DNA of 64,000 nucleotides from the NCBI RefSeq assembly GCF_900176595.1, contig NZ_LT838813.1:5474001-5538000 (forward strand), written 5' to 3'. Positions 16,938 to 24,045 of the stretch are shown here, piece by piece. The notes beneath the pieces were generated by a model, which was given only the letters and a program-made list of their open reading frames with translations, ran no database searches and was not told the DNA's origin. Position 1 is the first letter of the stretch; every line of letters begins with the position of its first letter. The DNA is from Aquiflexum balticum DSM 16537 (GTDB lineage Bacteria; Bacteroidota; Bacteroidia; Cytophagales; Cyclobacteriaceae). A program made the translations under genes and the position numbers.

Positions 16938-18268
16938 TCTTATTCGTCTTGATATGGGGGATGGGTCTTTCAGATAAACTCTCCGCCCAAGAAAGTCTTC
17001 CACAGATGGACTTATTGACCTATCAACTTTTTCAGCAAAAAGCTTGGGATGAACTGATCAAGGAAGGAAATAAAGCCATTCAAAATGGGATGGATTATTA
17101 CTATTTGAGGGTAAGGATGGGGATAGCCTATTATGAAAAAACCAATTACCATGATGCCATCCACCATTTGGAGAAAGCCATAAAAATGAACAACGCTGAA
17201 CCTTACCTTCAGGAATATCTTTATTATGCTTATTTATTTGCCGGAAGGAATGCGGAAGCAAGACTGATTGCAAAAGATTTCCATCCTGCATTGAAAAAAA
17301 AGACTCAAACCGAGCAGATATCCGGTATTGGAAAGATTGATTTGGCCTATAACTATACCGGACAATCTGATCCTGCTGTGCTTGATGGGTTTACTGCGGA
17401 GGTACCTATTGAAATTGACGGCGCTCAGTTTATTCCAGACAAACACCATTACTATTACCTGGGATTCGAATTGAACATCGCACCAAGATTTTCATTGTAT
17501 CAAGGCTATTCCTATCTACAAGTCGATCACTTGTTGTATTCGCAGTTTGCGGGTGAGGAGTTTTTGGACGGGAATTATTCTTCCAGTTTGCACCAATACT
17601 ATGTGGCAGGAAATTTTCTTTTGAGCAAAGGCCTTTCCCTATTAGGCGGAATTCACTTTATGAGAAGAATTTTCCCTATGACCACGGAAATTATTACGGG
17701 CCCGCCGGGAAGACCCGTAGCAACACTCACGACTTCCAATGTGGGTGAAAATGATTTGGTATGGTTCTTATCCCTTTACAAAAGGTTCAACAAGGTAAGC
17801 CTTGGAGCAACCTATTACCGGGGTTCCCTTTTCAATTTCACCCAAAACCAAGGAGACGCGAAACTGATCTACTATCCCTTTGGTAACCTGAATCTATACA
17901 CCCAATCTACATTTTCTTACCATCTGCAGGATTTTGGAAATGGGAACACGATTAACAATTCGGTATTCGATCAGCAAATAGGTTTCAAAACGACCCCATG
18001 GCTTTGGGTAGAAGGGTACGGAACCATCGGAAACATGAATAATTTTTTGATGAATGACGGACTTGTGGTCTTCAATAGGATGGACACCATCAAGCAGCGG
18101 CTGGGCGGAAGGTTAATTATGCTCGCTGAATCTAATTTGAAATTAACCTTCGACTATACCTTTTTCAGGAATGAAAGTGAGTTTTTCCCTTACTCGGGAA
18201 ATGAAAGTTTCAATAAACAAGAATACAACATACGATCCCTAACAGGCATATTAACATGGACATTCTAA
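16922..18268 (+). CDS. TPR plus outer-membrane beta-barrel protein (YaiO-like)
   Basis: 448 residues with a signal peptide (LILFVLIWGMGLSDKLSAQ), a short tetratricopeptide region (about 35-125: YYYLRVRMGIAYYEKTNYHD, AIHHLEKAIKMNN), then about 300 residues of alternating aromatic strands ending in an F (ILTWTF), which is typical of outer membrane barrels. It overlaps the urea-transporter/M23 gene, so it is the last gene of the five-gene operon and probably its outer membrane component, for export, uptake or anchoring of the product. YaiO assignment is by overall layout only. Confidence 0.65.
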   Translation: MYRKLILFVLIWGMGLSDKLSAQESLPQMDLLTYQLFQQKAWDELIKEGNKAIQNGMDYYYLRVRMGIAYYEKTNYHDAIHHLEKAIKMNNAEPYLQEYLYYAYLFAGRNAEARLIAKDFHPALKKKTQTEQISGIGKIDLAYNYTGQSDPAVLDGFTAEVPIEIDGAQFIPDKHHYYYLGFELNIAPRFSLYQGYSYLQVDHLLYSQFAGEEFLDGNYSSSLHQYYVAGNFLLSKGLSLLGGIHFMRRIFPMTTEIITGPPGRPVATLTTSNVGENDLVWFLSLYKRFNKVSLGATYYRGSLFNFTQNQGDAKLIYYPFGNLNLYTQSTFSYHLQDFGNGNTINNSVFDQQIGFKTTPWLWVEGYGTIGNMNNFLMNDGLVVFNRMDTIKQRLGGRLIMLAESNLKLTFDYTFFRNESEFFPYSGNESFNKQEYNIRSLTGILTWTF

Positions 18269-18371
18269 AATTTAAAGACATGAAATCGAGTATGACGAAA
18301 ATCGTCACACACTGGGATGATTATAATACATGCGAGATTCCAACTGACCTCTAAAAAACAATTATAAACAG

Positions 18372-19022
18372 ATGAAAAAAACATTAAATAAGCTAGTTGG
18401 CCTGACTTTCAATACTAAATCCATTTTCCTGACAATAATCTTGTCCGGAACCCTGAGCATCAGTGCTTTTGCTCAGGATAAAATCATTGATGCTTTTAAG
18501 CAGAGTTATTCGCTTGAAAAAACCGAAAATTTCAAAGGGGCCATTGAGTCCTTAAAAGCAGTGTATCAGAGCGATTCCTACGAGCTGAACCTCAGACTTG
18601 GCTGGTTGACCTACTTGGCAGGACAGGTGCAGGAATCAATAGATTACTATTCCAAGGCTGTTTCCTTGGAGCCTTATGCCATCGAACCAAAACTGGGATT
18701 GGCGCTACCGCTTTCGGTACAAGGAAAATGGGATGAAATAGAAGAAATCTATCAAAAAATTCTACAGATAGATCCCAATAATTCCTTAGTCAATTACAGG
18801 TTGGGCTTGATTTATTACAACAGGGGGAATTTTGATAAAGCTGATCCCTATCTGGAAAAAGTTGTCAATTTGTATCCCTTTGACTATGATGGGTTGATTT
18901 TATTGGCCTGGAACAAACTTAACCTACAAAAAAGTAGGGAAGCAAAAGTATTGTTCCAAAAAGTACTCATGAACAATCCTGATGATGCTTCCGCCCTGGA
19001 AGGTTTGAAATTGATCAAATAG
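18372..19022 (+). CDS. Periplasmic tetratricopeptide repeat protein
   Basis: 216 residues with a signal peptide (SIFLTIILSGTLSISAFAQ) and about five TPR units (for example NLRLGWLTYLAGQVQESIDY, VNYRLGLIYYNRGNFDKADP). TPR proteins act as scaffolds; this one shows no enzyme domain. It stands 104 bases after the operon end and 30 bases before a cytochrome c gene on the same strand, so it is probably transcribed with it. Confidence 0.8.
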   Translation: MKKTLNKLVGLTFNTKSIFLTIILSGTLSISAFAQDKIIDAFKQSYSLEKTENFKGAIESLKAVYQSDSYELNLRLGWLTYLAGQVQESIDYYSKAVSLEPYAIEPKLGLALPLSVQGKWDEIEEIYQKILQIDPNNSLVNYRLGLIYYNRGNFDKADPYLEKVVNLYPFDYDGLILLAWNKLNLQKSREAKVLFQKVLMNNPDDASALEGLKLIK

Positions 19023-19052
19023 TAACCTTTCCCTGATCAAAAAAAAGAAAAA

Positions 19053-19526
19053 ATGAAAACCGAAAAAATAAATCTCCTACTCACAGTCCTGATTGCGACG
19101 TCATTTCTCTTTGGATTCAGCCTGAAAGAAACTAACATCTACAATATTGTTCCCGAACTCACCAAAGGTAAAACAGATGATATCAAAGGGCTGAAACTCA
19201 TGTCCCAATATTGCCTTTCCTGTCATAACCCCGATATGGGTGGTGGTCATGCCAGTCGACTGGGTCCGCCGATTTTCAAAGTCAGGGAACACTATTTCAG
19301 AGAAGGAATTTCCAAAGAAGAATTTACATCAAGCATACTCAACTTTGTAAAAAACCCTAGCCAGGATAAATCCAAGATGCAAGGTGCTGTAAGAAACTTT
19401 GGATTGATGCCGCCACTAGTGATACCCCAAGAGGATTTGGAATTGATTGTCAATTATATCTACGAAAATGACCTTTCTTCTGAAGCATGGAAAAAGGAGT
19501 GGAATGAATTTAAAGTCAGCCTTTGA
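19053..19526 (+). CDS. Periplasmic monohaem cytochrome c
   Basis: 157 residues with a signal or anchor sequence (LLLTVLIATSFLFGFSL), one CxxCH haem motif (CLSCH, about residue 55) and a later NFGLMPP whose Met is the likely distal ligand, a class I cytochrome c pattern. It would shuttle electrons in the periplasm, perhaps to one of the reductases encoded nearby (NrfAH, NosZ), but the partner cannot be fixed from sequence. Confidence 0.85.
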   Translation: MKTEKINLLLTVLIATSFLFGFSLKETNIYNIVPELTKGKTDDIKGLKLMSQYCLSCHNPDMGGGHASRLGPPIFKVREHYFREGISKEEFTSSILNFVKNPSQDKSKMQGAVRNFGLMPPLVIPQEDLELIVNYIYENDLSSEAWKKEWNEFKVSL

Positions 19527-19601
19527 CTTTAGAAAGAATCAAGTAGGTCATAAAACTGTAGAAATTTAAACAAAGACTTAAGAAAAACTTTAAAAGCAAT
19601 A

Positions 19602-20222
19602 ATGATTCAGACTCCTTCAAAATCTTATTGGGAAAACATTTATACGACCAAAGACACACAAAAAGTAGGCTGGTACCAACCGCGACCTGCCTTGACTTTG
19701 TCTTTGATGGAAGAACTTGCCATACCCAAAGATTCTCAAATTATTGATATTGGCGGGGGGGATAGCCATTTGGTGGATTACTTGTTGGCCGATGATTACA
19801 GGAATGTGACTGTGCTGGATATTTCTGCCAAGGCTATCGAAAAAGCAAAACTGAGATTAGCCGAAAAAAGTGAACTTCCCGATTGGATAGTATCAGATAT
19901 TCGGGATTTCGAACCCCATCGCCAATACGATTTATGGCATGATAGAGCCGCATTCCATTTCCTGACAGGAGAAGAGGACATCAAAAAATATGTGGAAACA
20001 GCAAAAAATGGAATCATTGAAAATGGTTTGATGATTATAGGCACTTTTTCGGATAAAGGACCTGACACCTGCAGTGGCCTGCCTGTAAGGCAATATGCAT
20101 TGGAAGAATTGCAGCAAACCTTTTCAGCCTATTTTGAAACTGTCAGAAGTTTCAACAAAGATCATATTACTCCTTCAGGACTAAGTCAGAATTACAGCTT
20201 TTGTGTTTTCAGAAAAAAATAA
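19602..20222 (+). CDS. Class I SAM-dependent methyltransferase
   Basis: 206 residues with the SAM-binding motif IDIGGGDSHLVDYLL (motif I), the acidic NVTVLDISAKAIEKAK (motif II) and ESDIRDFEP-type motif III context (WIVSDIRDFEP). N-terminal SYWENIYTTKDTQKVGWYQP resembles thiol/thiocyanate-type or small-molecule methyltransferases. The substrate is not predictable. The gene is followed directly by a REP element and the RAYT gene. Confidence 0.82.
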   Translation: MIQTPSKSYWENIYTTKDTQKVGWYQPRPALTLSLMEELAIPKDSQIIDIGGGDSHLVDYLLADDYRNVTVLDISAKAIEKAKLRLAEKSELPDWIVSDIRDFEPHRQYDLWHDRAAFHFLTGEEDIKKYVETAKNGIIENGLMIIGTFSDKGPDTCSGLPVRQYALEELQQTFSAYFETVRSFNKDHITPSGLSQNYSFCVFRKK

Positions 20223-20230
20223 AATGAATT

Positions 20231-20283
20231 GCTCCTCGGGATTTGCAATCCCGAGGACAGATAAATGGAATTTGTAATTCCAA
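20231..20283. repeat. REP-like unit, copy B, upstream flank of the RAYT gene
   Basis: One perfect hairpin (CCTCGGGATT - TGC - AATCCCGAGG), the linker GACAGATAAATGG and a second hairpin (GGAATT - TGT - AATTCC). It lacks the inverted partner half that copies C-F contain, so it is a single rather than paired element. Lies 77 bases upstream of the RAYT start. Confidence 0.85.
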
Positions 20284-20359
20284 TCGAAAACCATTGCTTT
20301 AAACTCTGACTTTCTTTATTTTTATTTTATCCTTTACAATTCTTCAAACTTTTTACAAA

Positions 20360-20887
20360 ATGGCTTTTTCATACAGTATCAAAGATCAAGAGGCTTTACA
20401 TTTTGTCACATTTACAGTTCATCAATGGGCCGATGTATTTACCCGAAAAGATTATGTTGACATTTTGGTTGAAAGCATCAATTACTGTCAAAAAGCAAAG
20501 GGATTGAAAGTTTATGCTTGGGTGATTATGACCAATCATTGTCATTTTATTTTGAGCAGTGACAAAGTTCCATTAAGTGATATCATTAGAGATTTAAAAA
20601 AATTTACTTCAAAAGAAATTATAAAGGCTATTGAATTGAATCAGTTTGAAAGCAAAAAACGTTGGCTTCTTTGGCTCCTAAAAAAGGATGGGCATATTTG
20701 GTTTTGGGAAGAAGGCTACCATGGCGAAGAGATATTTTCTGCTCCATTTTTAGAATCCAAAATCAATTATATTCACCAGAATCCTGTCAGGGCTGGAATA
20801 GTAGAAAAGGAGGAAGAATATATAAACAGTAGTTGTGGTGAGTTTTATGGTATCAGAAAAAGTAAAATTGAGCTATCTCCCCTATAA
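20360..20887 (+). CDS. RAYT: REP-associated tyrosine transposase (Y1/TnpA_REP-like)
   Basis: 175 residues. The HUH-type signature is present as a histidine pair around one residue (NHCHFIL, about residue 58), with the single catalytic tyrosine probably in INYIHQNPVRAG (about residue 138), a motif typical of RAYT/Y1 transposases. Such enzymes nick single-stranded REP hairpins and are domesticated single copies. Here a REP unit lies upstream (20231-20283) and a full paired unit starts two bases after the stop (20889-21016), the classical REP-RAYT layout. No terminal inverted repeats of an IS type are seen. The gene looks intact. Confidence 0.88.
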   Translation: MAFSYSIKDQEALHFVTFTVHQWADVFTRKDYVDILVESINYCQKAKGLKVYAWVIMTNHCHFILSSDKVPLSDIIRDLKKFTSKEIIKAIELNQFESKKRWLLWLLKKDGHIWFWEEGYHGEEIFSAPFLESKINYIHQNPVRAGIVEKEEEYINSSCGEFYGIRKSKIELSPL

Positions 20888-20888
20888 A

Positions 20889-21016
20889 GCTCCTCGGGAT
20901 TTGCAATCCCGAGGACAGATAATAGGAATTTGTAATTCTAGTAGTTCCCTCCTTTAACGAGACCAGGATTACAAATCCTGTTTATCTGGAGTTCGCCATT
21001 TCAAATGGCGAACAGC
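20889..21016. repeat. REP/BIME-like paired unit, copy C, downstream flank of the RAYT gene
   Basis: Full unit of four hairpins. The first two carry TGC/TGT loops (CCTCGGGATT stem; GGAATT stem with one mismatch), the last two ACA/inverted loops (CAGGATT - ACA - AATCCTG; then GTTCGCCATT - TCA - AATGGCGAAC), so the second half is the inverse orientation of the first. The linkers GACAGATAATAG and TTTATCTGG are near inverted copies. Starts two bases after the RAYT stop codon. Confidence 0.85.
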
Positions 21017-21080
21017 TTAACAGCTGAACAGTTTTTCCCTTAGGTAATTTTTATCACACTTCAAAGGGTTATATTAAGCT

Positions 21081-21088
21081 TATATTTG
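21081..21088 (+). promoter_or_regulatory. Putative -7 box of the persulfide dioxygenase gene
   Basis: TATATTTG matches TAnnTTTG, about 79 bases before the ATG at 21167. TTATCACACTTC lies about 30 bases upstream of it, resembling half of the palindrome before the universal stress gene, so a shared regulator is possible. Confidence 0.4.
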
Positions 21089-21166
21089 TAATCATAATTT
21101 CAAAAAGCTTGGAATTTTAGTGTAAACCTAAGCTTTAAATAATCAGAAAATAAAAAATAGAAAAAT

Positions 21167-22567
21167 ATGTTCTTCGAACTCGTTTATGACAAAAGTTTGG
21201 CGCAGGCCAGTTATGTAATCGGATGTCAGGCAGGTGGAGTAGCCGCTGTAATCGATCCAAAAAGAGATGTTGACACCTATCTCAACATTGCCAAGGCAAA
21301 TAACATGAAAATCACTCATATTCTGGAAACCCACATCCATGCGGATTTTCTGAGTGGTTCAAGGGAATTGGCGGCGTTGACCGGTGCAGAAATGTACTTG
21401 TCAGATGAGGGTGATGAGAATTGGAAATACGAATTTCCTCACAACAAACTCAAACATGGTGATGTGGTCAAATTGGGTAACCTGACTTTTGAAGTCATCC
21501 ATACACCGGGCCATACCCCGGAAAGTATCAGCTTCTTGTTGACGGACAAACCTGCTACCAATCAGCCCGTAATGCTATTTACCGGTGACTTCGTATTCGT
21601 AGGAGATGTGGGAAGACCTGATTTGTTGGAGCAGGCAGCCGGTCTCAAAGGAACACAGGACATTGGCGCTGCACAGATGTTTGATTCCTTACAGGAATTC
21701 AACAAACTGGGAGATTATATACAGGTTTGGCCAGGACATGGTGCGGGTTCTGCCTGTGGCAAAGCCCTAGGTGCCGTACCATCAACTACAGTAGGCTACG
21801 AAAAAATAAGAAACTGGGCCTTACAGCTTTTGGATAACAAAGTAGCTTTTGCAAAGGAATTGTTGGCAGGTCAGCCTGAGCCTCCAAAGTACTTCGCCAT
21901 GATGAAAAAACTCAACAAGGTGGACAGAAAATTGGTGACCGGGGTTCCTACGATCAAAAATCTTACGAAAGAAGCATTCGAAAAAGTAAAGCAAGAAGGG
22001 TTGAAAATAATTGATACCAGAGCTTGGGAAGATTATGCGAAAGGATTCCTAAAAGGCACATTGAGTATCACCAATAATAATTCCTTCTCCACTTGGATGG
22101 GCTGGTATCTGAATTATGAAGAAAAATTCATCATCATTGCCGAGGAAAACCAAGTAGAGGATATTACAAGAAAACTGATGAGAATTGGTTTGGATAACCT
22201 TTCAGGATACATCACCCCTGCCCAATTGGACACTTTTGAGAAGGGAAATCTTGAAACTTACACGCCAATAGATAAAGAAACCGTAAAAGCTAAATTGGAC
22301 GAAGATGTTCAGGTAGTTGATGTAAGGGGTGCCTCTGAATTCAATCAAGGTCATATAGAAGACGCAGTCAATTTATTTGTCGGCAAACTTCCCCAGAATC
22401 TTGACAAAGTATCCAAAGACAAACCAGTCATCATCCATTGTCAGGCAGGAGGCAGAGCGGCTATTGCCTACTCTATCTTAAAAGCCAATGGATTTGACAA
22501 TATCCTGATCTATTCAGGTGGATGGAATGATTGGGTAGCTGAAGAGAAAGTATTGGTTAATGGTTAA
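21167..22567 (+). CDS. MBL-fold persulfide dioxygenase-type protein with two rhodanese domains
   Basis: 466 residues. Residues 1-250 form an ETHE1-like metallo-beta-lactamase domain with the ligands in THIHADFLSG, HTPGHTPES and the GDFVFVGDVGRPDL signature of persulfide dioxygenases. Residues 265-350 are a rhodanese-like domain lacking a catalytic Cys (IIIAEENQ at that place), residues 370-460 an active one (IHCQAGGRA with the Cys). Such fusions oxidise persulfides to sulfite and transfer sulfur, protecting from sulfide. A promoter box lies upstream and a terminator follows (22617-22634), so it is a single unit. Confidence 0.9.
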   Translation: MFFELVYDKSLAQASYVIGCQAGGVAAVIDPKRDVDTYLNIAKANNMKITHILETHIHADFLSGSRELAALTGAEMYLSDEGDENWKYEFPHNKLKHGDVVKLGNLTFEVIHTPGHTPESISFLLTDKPATNQPVMLFTGDFVFVGDVGRPDLLEQAAGLKGTQDIGAAQMFDSLQEFNKLGDYIQVWPGHGAGSACGKALGAVPSTTVGYEKIRNWALQLLDNKVAFAKELLAGQPEPPKYFAMMKKLNKVDRKLVTGVPTIKNLTKEAFEKVKQEGLKIIDTRAWEDYAKGFLKGTLSITNNNSFSTWMGWYLNYEEKFIIIAEENQVEDITRKLMRIGLDNLSGYITPAQLDTFEKGNLETYTPIDKETVKAKLDEDVQVVDVRGASEFNQGHIEDAVNLFVGKLPQNLDKVSKDKPVIIHCQAGGRAAIAYSILKANGFDNILIYSGGWNDWVAEEKVLVNG

Positions 22568-22616
22568 TTGTGATTGATTAATAGGCTGAAAGGCCAGTTT
22601 TTAGAAAAGCCCGGGA

Positions 22617-22634
22617 AAACCGGGCTTTTTTTTT
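22617..22634 (+). terminator. Rho-independent terminator after the MBL-rhodanese gene
   Basis: GC-rich inverted repeat AAGCCCGG - GAAAA - CCGGGCTT followed by a run of T, 49 bases after the stop codon. The next REP element begins right at its T tract. Confidence 0.85.
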
Positions 22635-22762
22635 GCTCCTCGGGATTTGAAATCCCGAGGACAGATAAATGGAATTTGGAATTCCAGTACAACCCTCCCT
22701 ATACGAGACCAGGATTACAAATCCTGATCATCTGTCGTTCGACATTACAAATATCGAACAGC
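22635..22762. repeat. REP/BIME-like paired unit, copy D
   Basis: Full four-hairpin unit like copy C: CCTCGGGATT - TGA - AATCCCGAGG, GGAATT - TGG - AATTCC, CAGGATT - ACA - AATCCTG and a last hairpin with GTTCGA/TCGAAC arms. It begins at the T tract of the preceding terminator and ends 73 bases before the Rrf2-type gene. Confidence 0.87.
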
Positions 22763-22775
22763 ATAAAAAAATAAT

Positions 22776-22815
22776 AAAGGATATTTTTGTCTTTAATATA
22801 AAAAGGGATATATTT
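22776..22815 (+). promoter_or_regulatory. Two promoter-like boxes upstream of the Rrf2-type regulator
   Basis: Two near copies of GGATATTTTTGTC and GGATATATTTGTC, about 27 bases apart, each containing TAnnTTTG (TATTTTTG and TATATTTG). They could be tandem -7 boxes or a repeated regulator site; the second is about 20 bases before the ATG at 22835. Confidence 0.4.
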
Positions 22816-22834
22816 GTCCTGTATTAATGAAAAG

Positions 22835-23266
22835 ATGTTTTCCAAAGCCTGTAAATATGCCATCAACGCCATGATATACATGGCCACTTTACCGCCGGGT
22901 CAGGAAAGGGCCGGTTTAAAAGACATTTCGAAGGCTATAAATTCTCCTGAAGCATTTACGGCAAAAATATTACAGGACTTGGTCAAAAATGATTTGCTCA
23001 ATTCGGTCAAAGGTCCAAATGGTGGATTTCACTTACAAGGTGATCCAAACCGGATCTTTCTTGCTGAAATAGTCCATTCCATCGATGGTGACATGATATT
23101 CACAGGCTGCGCTCTTGGTTTGGAAACCTGCTCGGAAGACCATCCATGTCCGGTTCACCACAAATTCAAAGCGGTAAGAGATCACCTGACAGGAATGCTG
23201 ATGACCACGAGTTTAAGAGATGTCGCAGACCGGGTCAATACCGGAATCAGCTTTCTGAGATACTGA
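22835..23266 (+). CDS. Rrf2 family regulator (NsrR-like, iron-sulfur)
   Basis: 143 residues starting MFSKACKYAINAMIYMATLP, the Rrf2 winged-helix pattern, with the recognition helix around SPEAFTAKILQDLVKND. Three cysteines in FTGCALGLETCSEDHPCPVH (spacing C-x6-C-x5-C) are the expected iron-sulfur ligands of NsrR/IscR-type sensors. The ATG at 22835 is chosen over an upstream in-frame TTG. Gene order Rrf2-RIC-nos suggests it senses NO and controls this NO/N2O block, as NsrR does elsewhere. Confidence 0.88.
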   Translation: MFSKACKYAINAMIYMATLPPGQERAGLKDISKAINSPEAFTAKILQDLVKNDLLNSVKGPNGGFHLQGDPNRIFLAEIVHSIDGDMIFTGCALGLETCSEDHPCPVHHKFKAVRDHLTGMLMTTSLRDVADRVNTGISFLRY

Positions 23267-23319
23267 AAAAAATTTAATCCAATAAAAGACAAAATAATCT
23301 TAATATAAATCCAAAAGTC

Positions 23320-24042
23320 ATGATCAAAGAACTGGAAAACAGAAAAGTCGGAGCCATAGTTGCCGAAAATTTTAAAACTGCTAAAGTATTTACCCAATAT
23401 GGAATAGACTTTTGCTGCAAAGGTGGTATCAGCCTAAAGGAAGCTTGTTCAAAAAACGGAGTGGACCTTCAGGAAGTCACAGAAGATCTACAAAAAGCTA
23501 CTGTATTGCCTGAAGAGGTTCATTACATTGATTTTGGCTTGTCCCAATTGATAGACCATATCATTGTCACACACCATCAATATGTGGAAAATGCCATACC
23601 GGCACTGAAAGCTTATTTACAGAAACTGGCTACGGTTCACGGTGAAAGACACCCCGAATTATTCCGGATCCGCGATGAGTTTATGGCTGCGTCAGATGCC
23701 CTTACTGCGCACATGAAAAAAGAGGAACTGATCCTCTTCCCATATGTCAAAGCCATGGAAGAAGCAGAAAAAAGTGGCTTCTCACTTTCAAAACCGCACT
23801 TTGGCCATATCGATAACCCCATCCATATGATGGAGGACGAGCATGAAACAGAAGGGGAAAGATTCAGGACTATTTCCGAATTAAGCGAGGGGTACAAAAC
23901 ACCCTCAGATGGCTGTCAGACTTACCGGGTAGCGTTTGAAATGCTCAAGGAGTTTGAATCTGACTTGCACACCCATATCCATTTGGAAAACAACATTTTG
24001 TTTCCAAAAGCTTCTGAATTGTACGCACAAATGAATCCCTGA
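23320..24042 (+). CDS. Iron-sulfur cluster repair di-iron protein (RIC/ScdA/YtfE)
   Basis: 240 residues. N-terminal DUF542 domain (about 1-60) with the CysCys pair in GIDFCCKGG, then a hemerythrin-like four-helix domain with HHQYVENAIPAL, several later histidines (HGERHPE, AHMKKEE, DEHETEG, HIHLENN) that form the di-iron site. RIC repairs iron-sulfur clusters damaged by NO and oxidants. Placed between the Rrf2 regulator and the nos genes, with only three bases to the next gene, consistent with an NO-stress unit. Confidence 0.92.
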   Translation: MIKELENRKVGAIVAENFKTAKVFTQYGIDFCCKGGISLKEACSKNGVDLQEVTEDLQKATVLPEEVHYIDFGLSQLIDHIIVTHHQYVENAIPALKAYLQKLATVHGERHPELFRIRDEFMAASDALTAHMKKEELILFPYVKAMEEAEKSGFSLSKPHFGHIDNPIHMMEDEHETEGERFRTISELSEGYKTPSDGCQTYRVAFEMLKEFESDLHTHIHLENNILFPKASELYAQMNP

Positions 24043-24045
24043 TAA

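Noticed and set aside
22574-22774. 66-codon ORF across the terminator and REP copy D
   Set aside because: It spans a terminator and palindromes, so it is not a gene.
22574-22800. Riboswitch before the Rrf2 gene
   Set aside because: The structure there is the REP unit and terminator; no known riboswitch pattern was seen.
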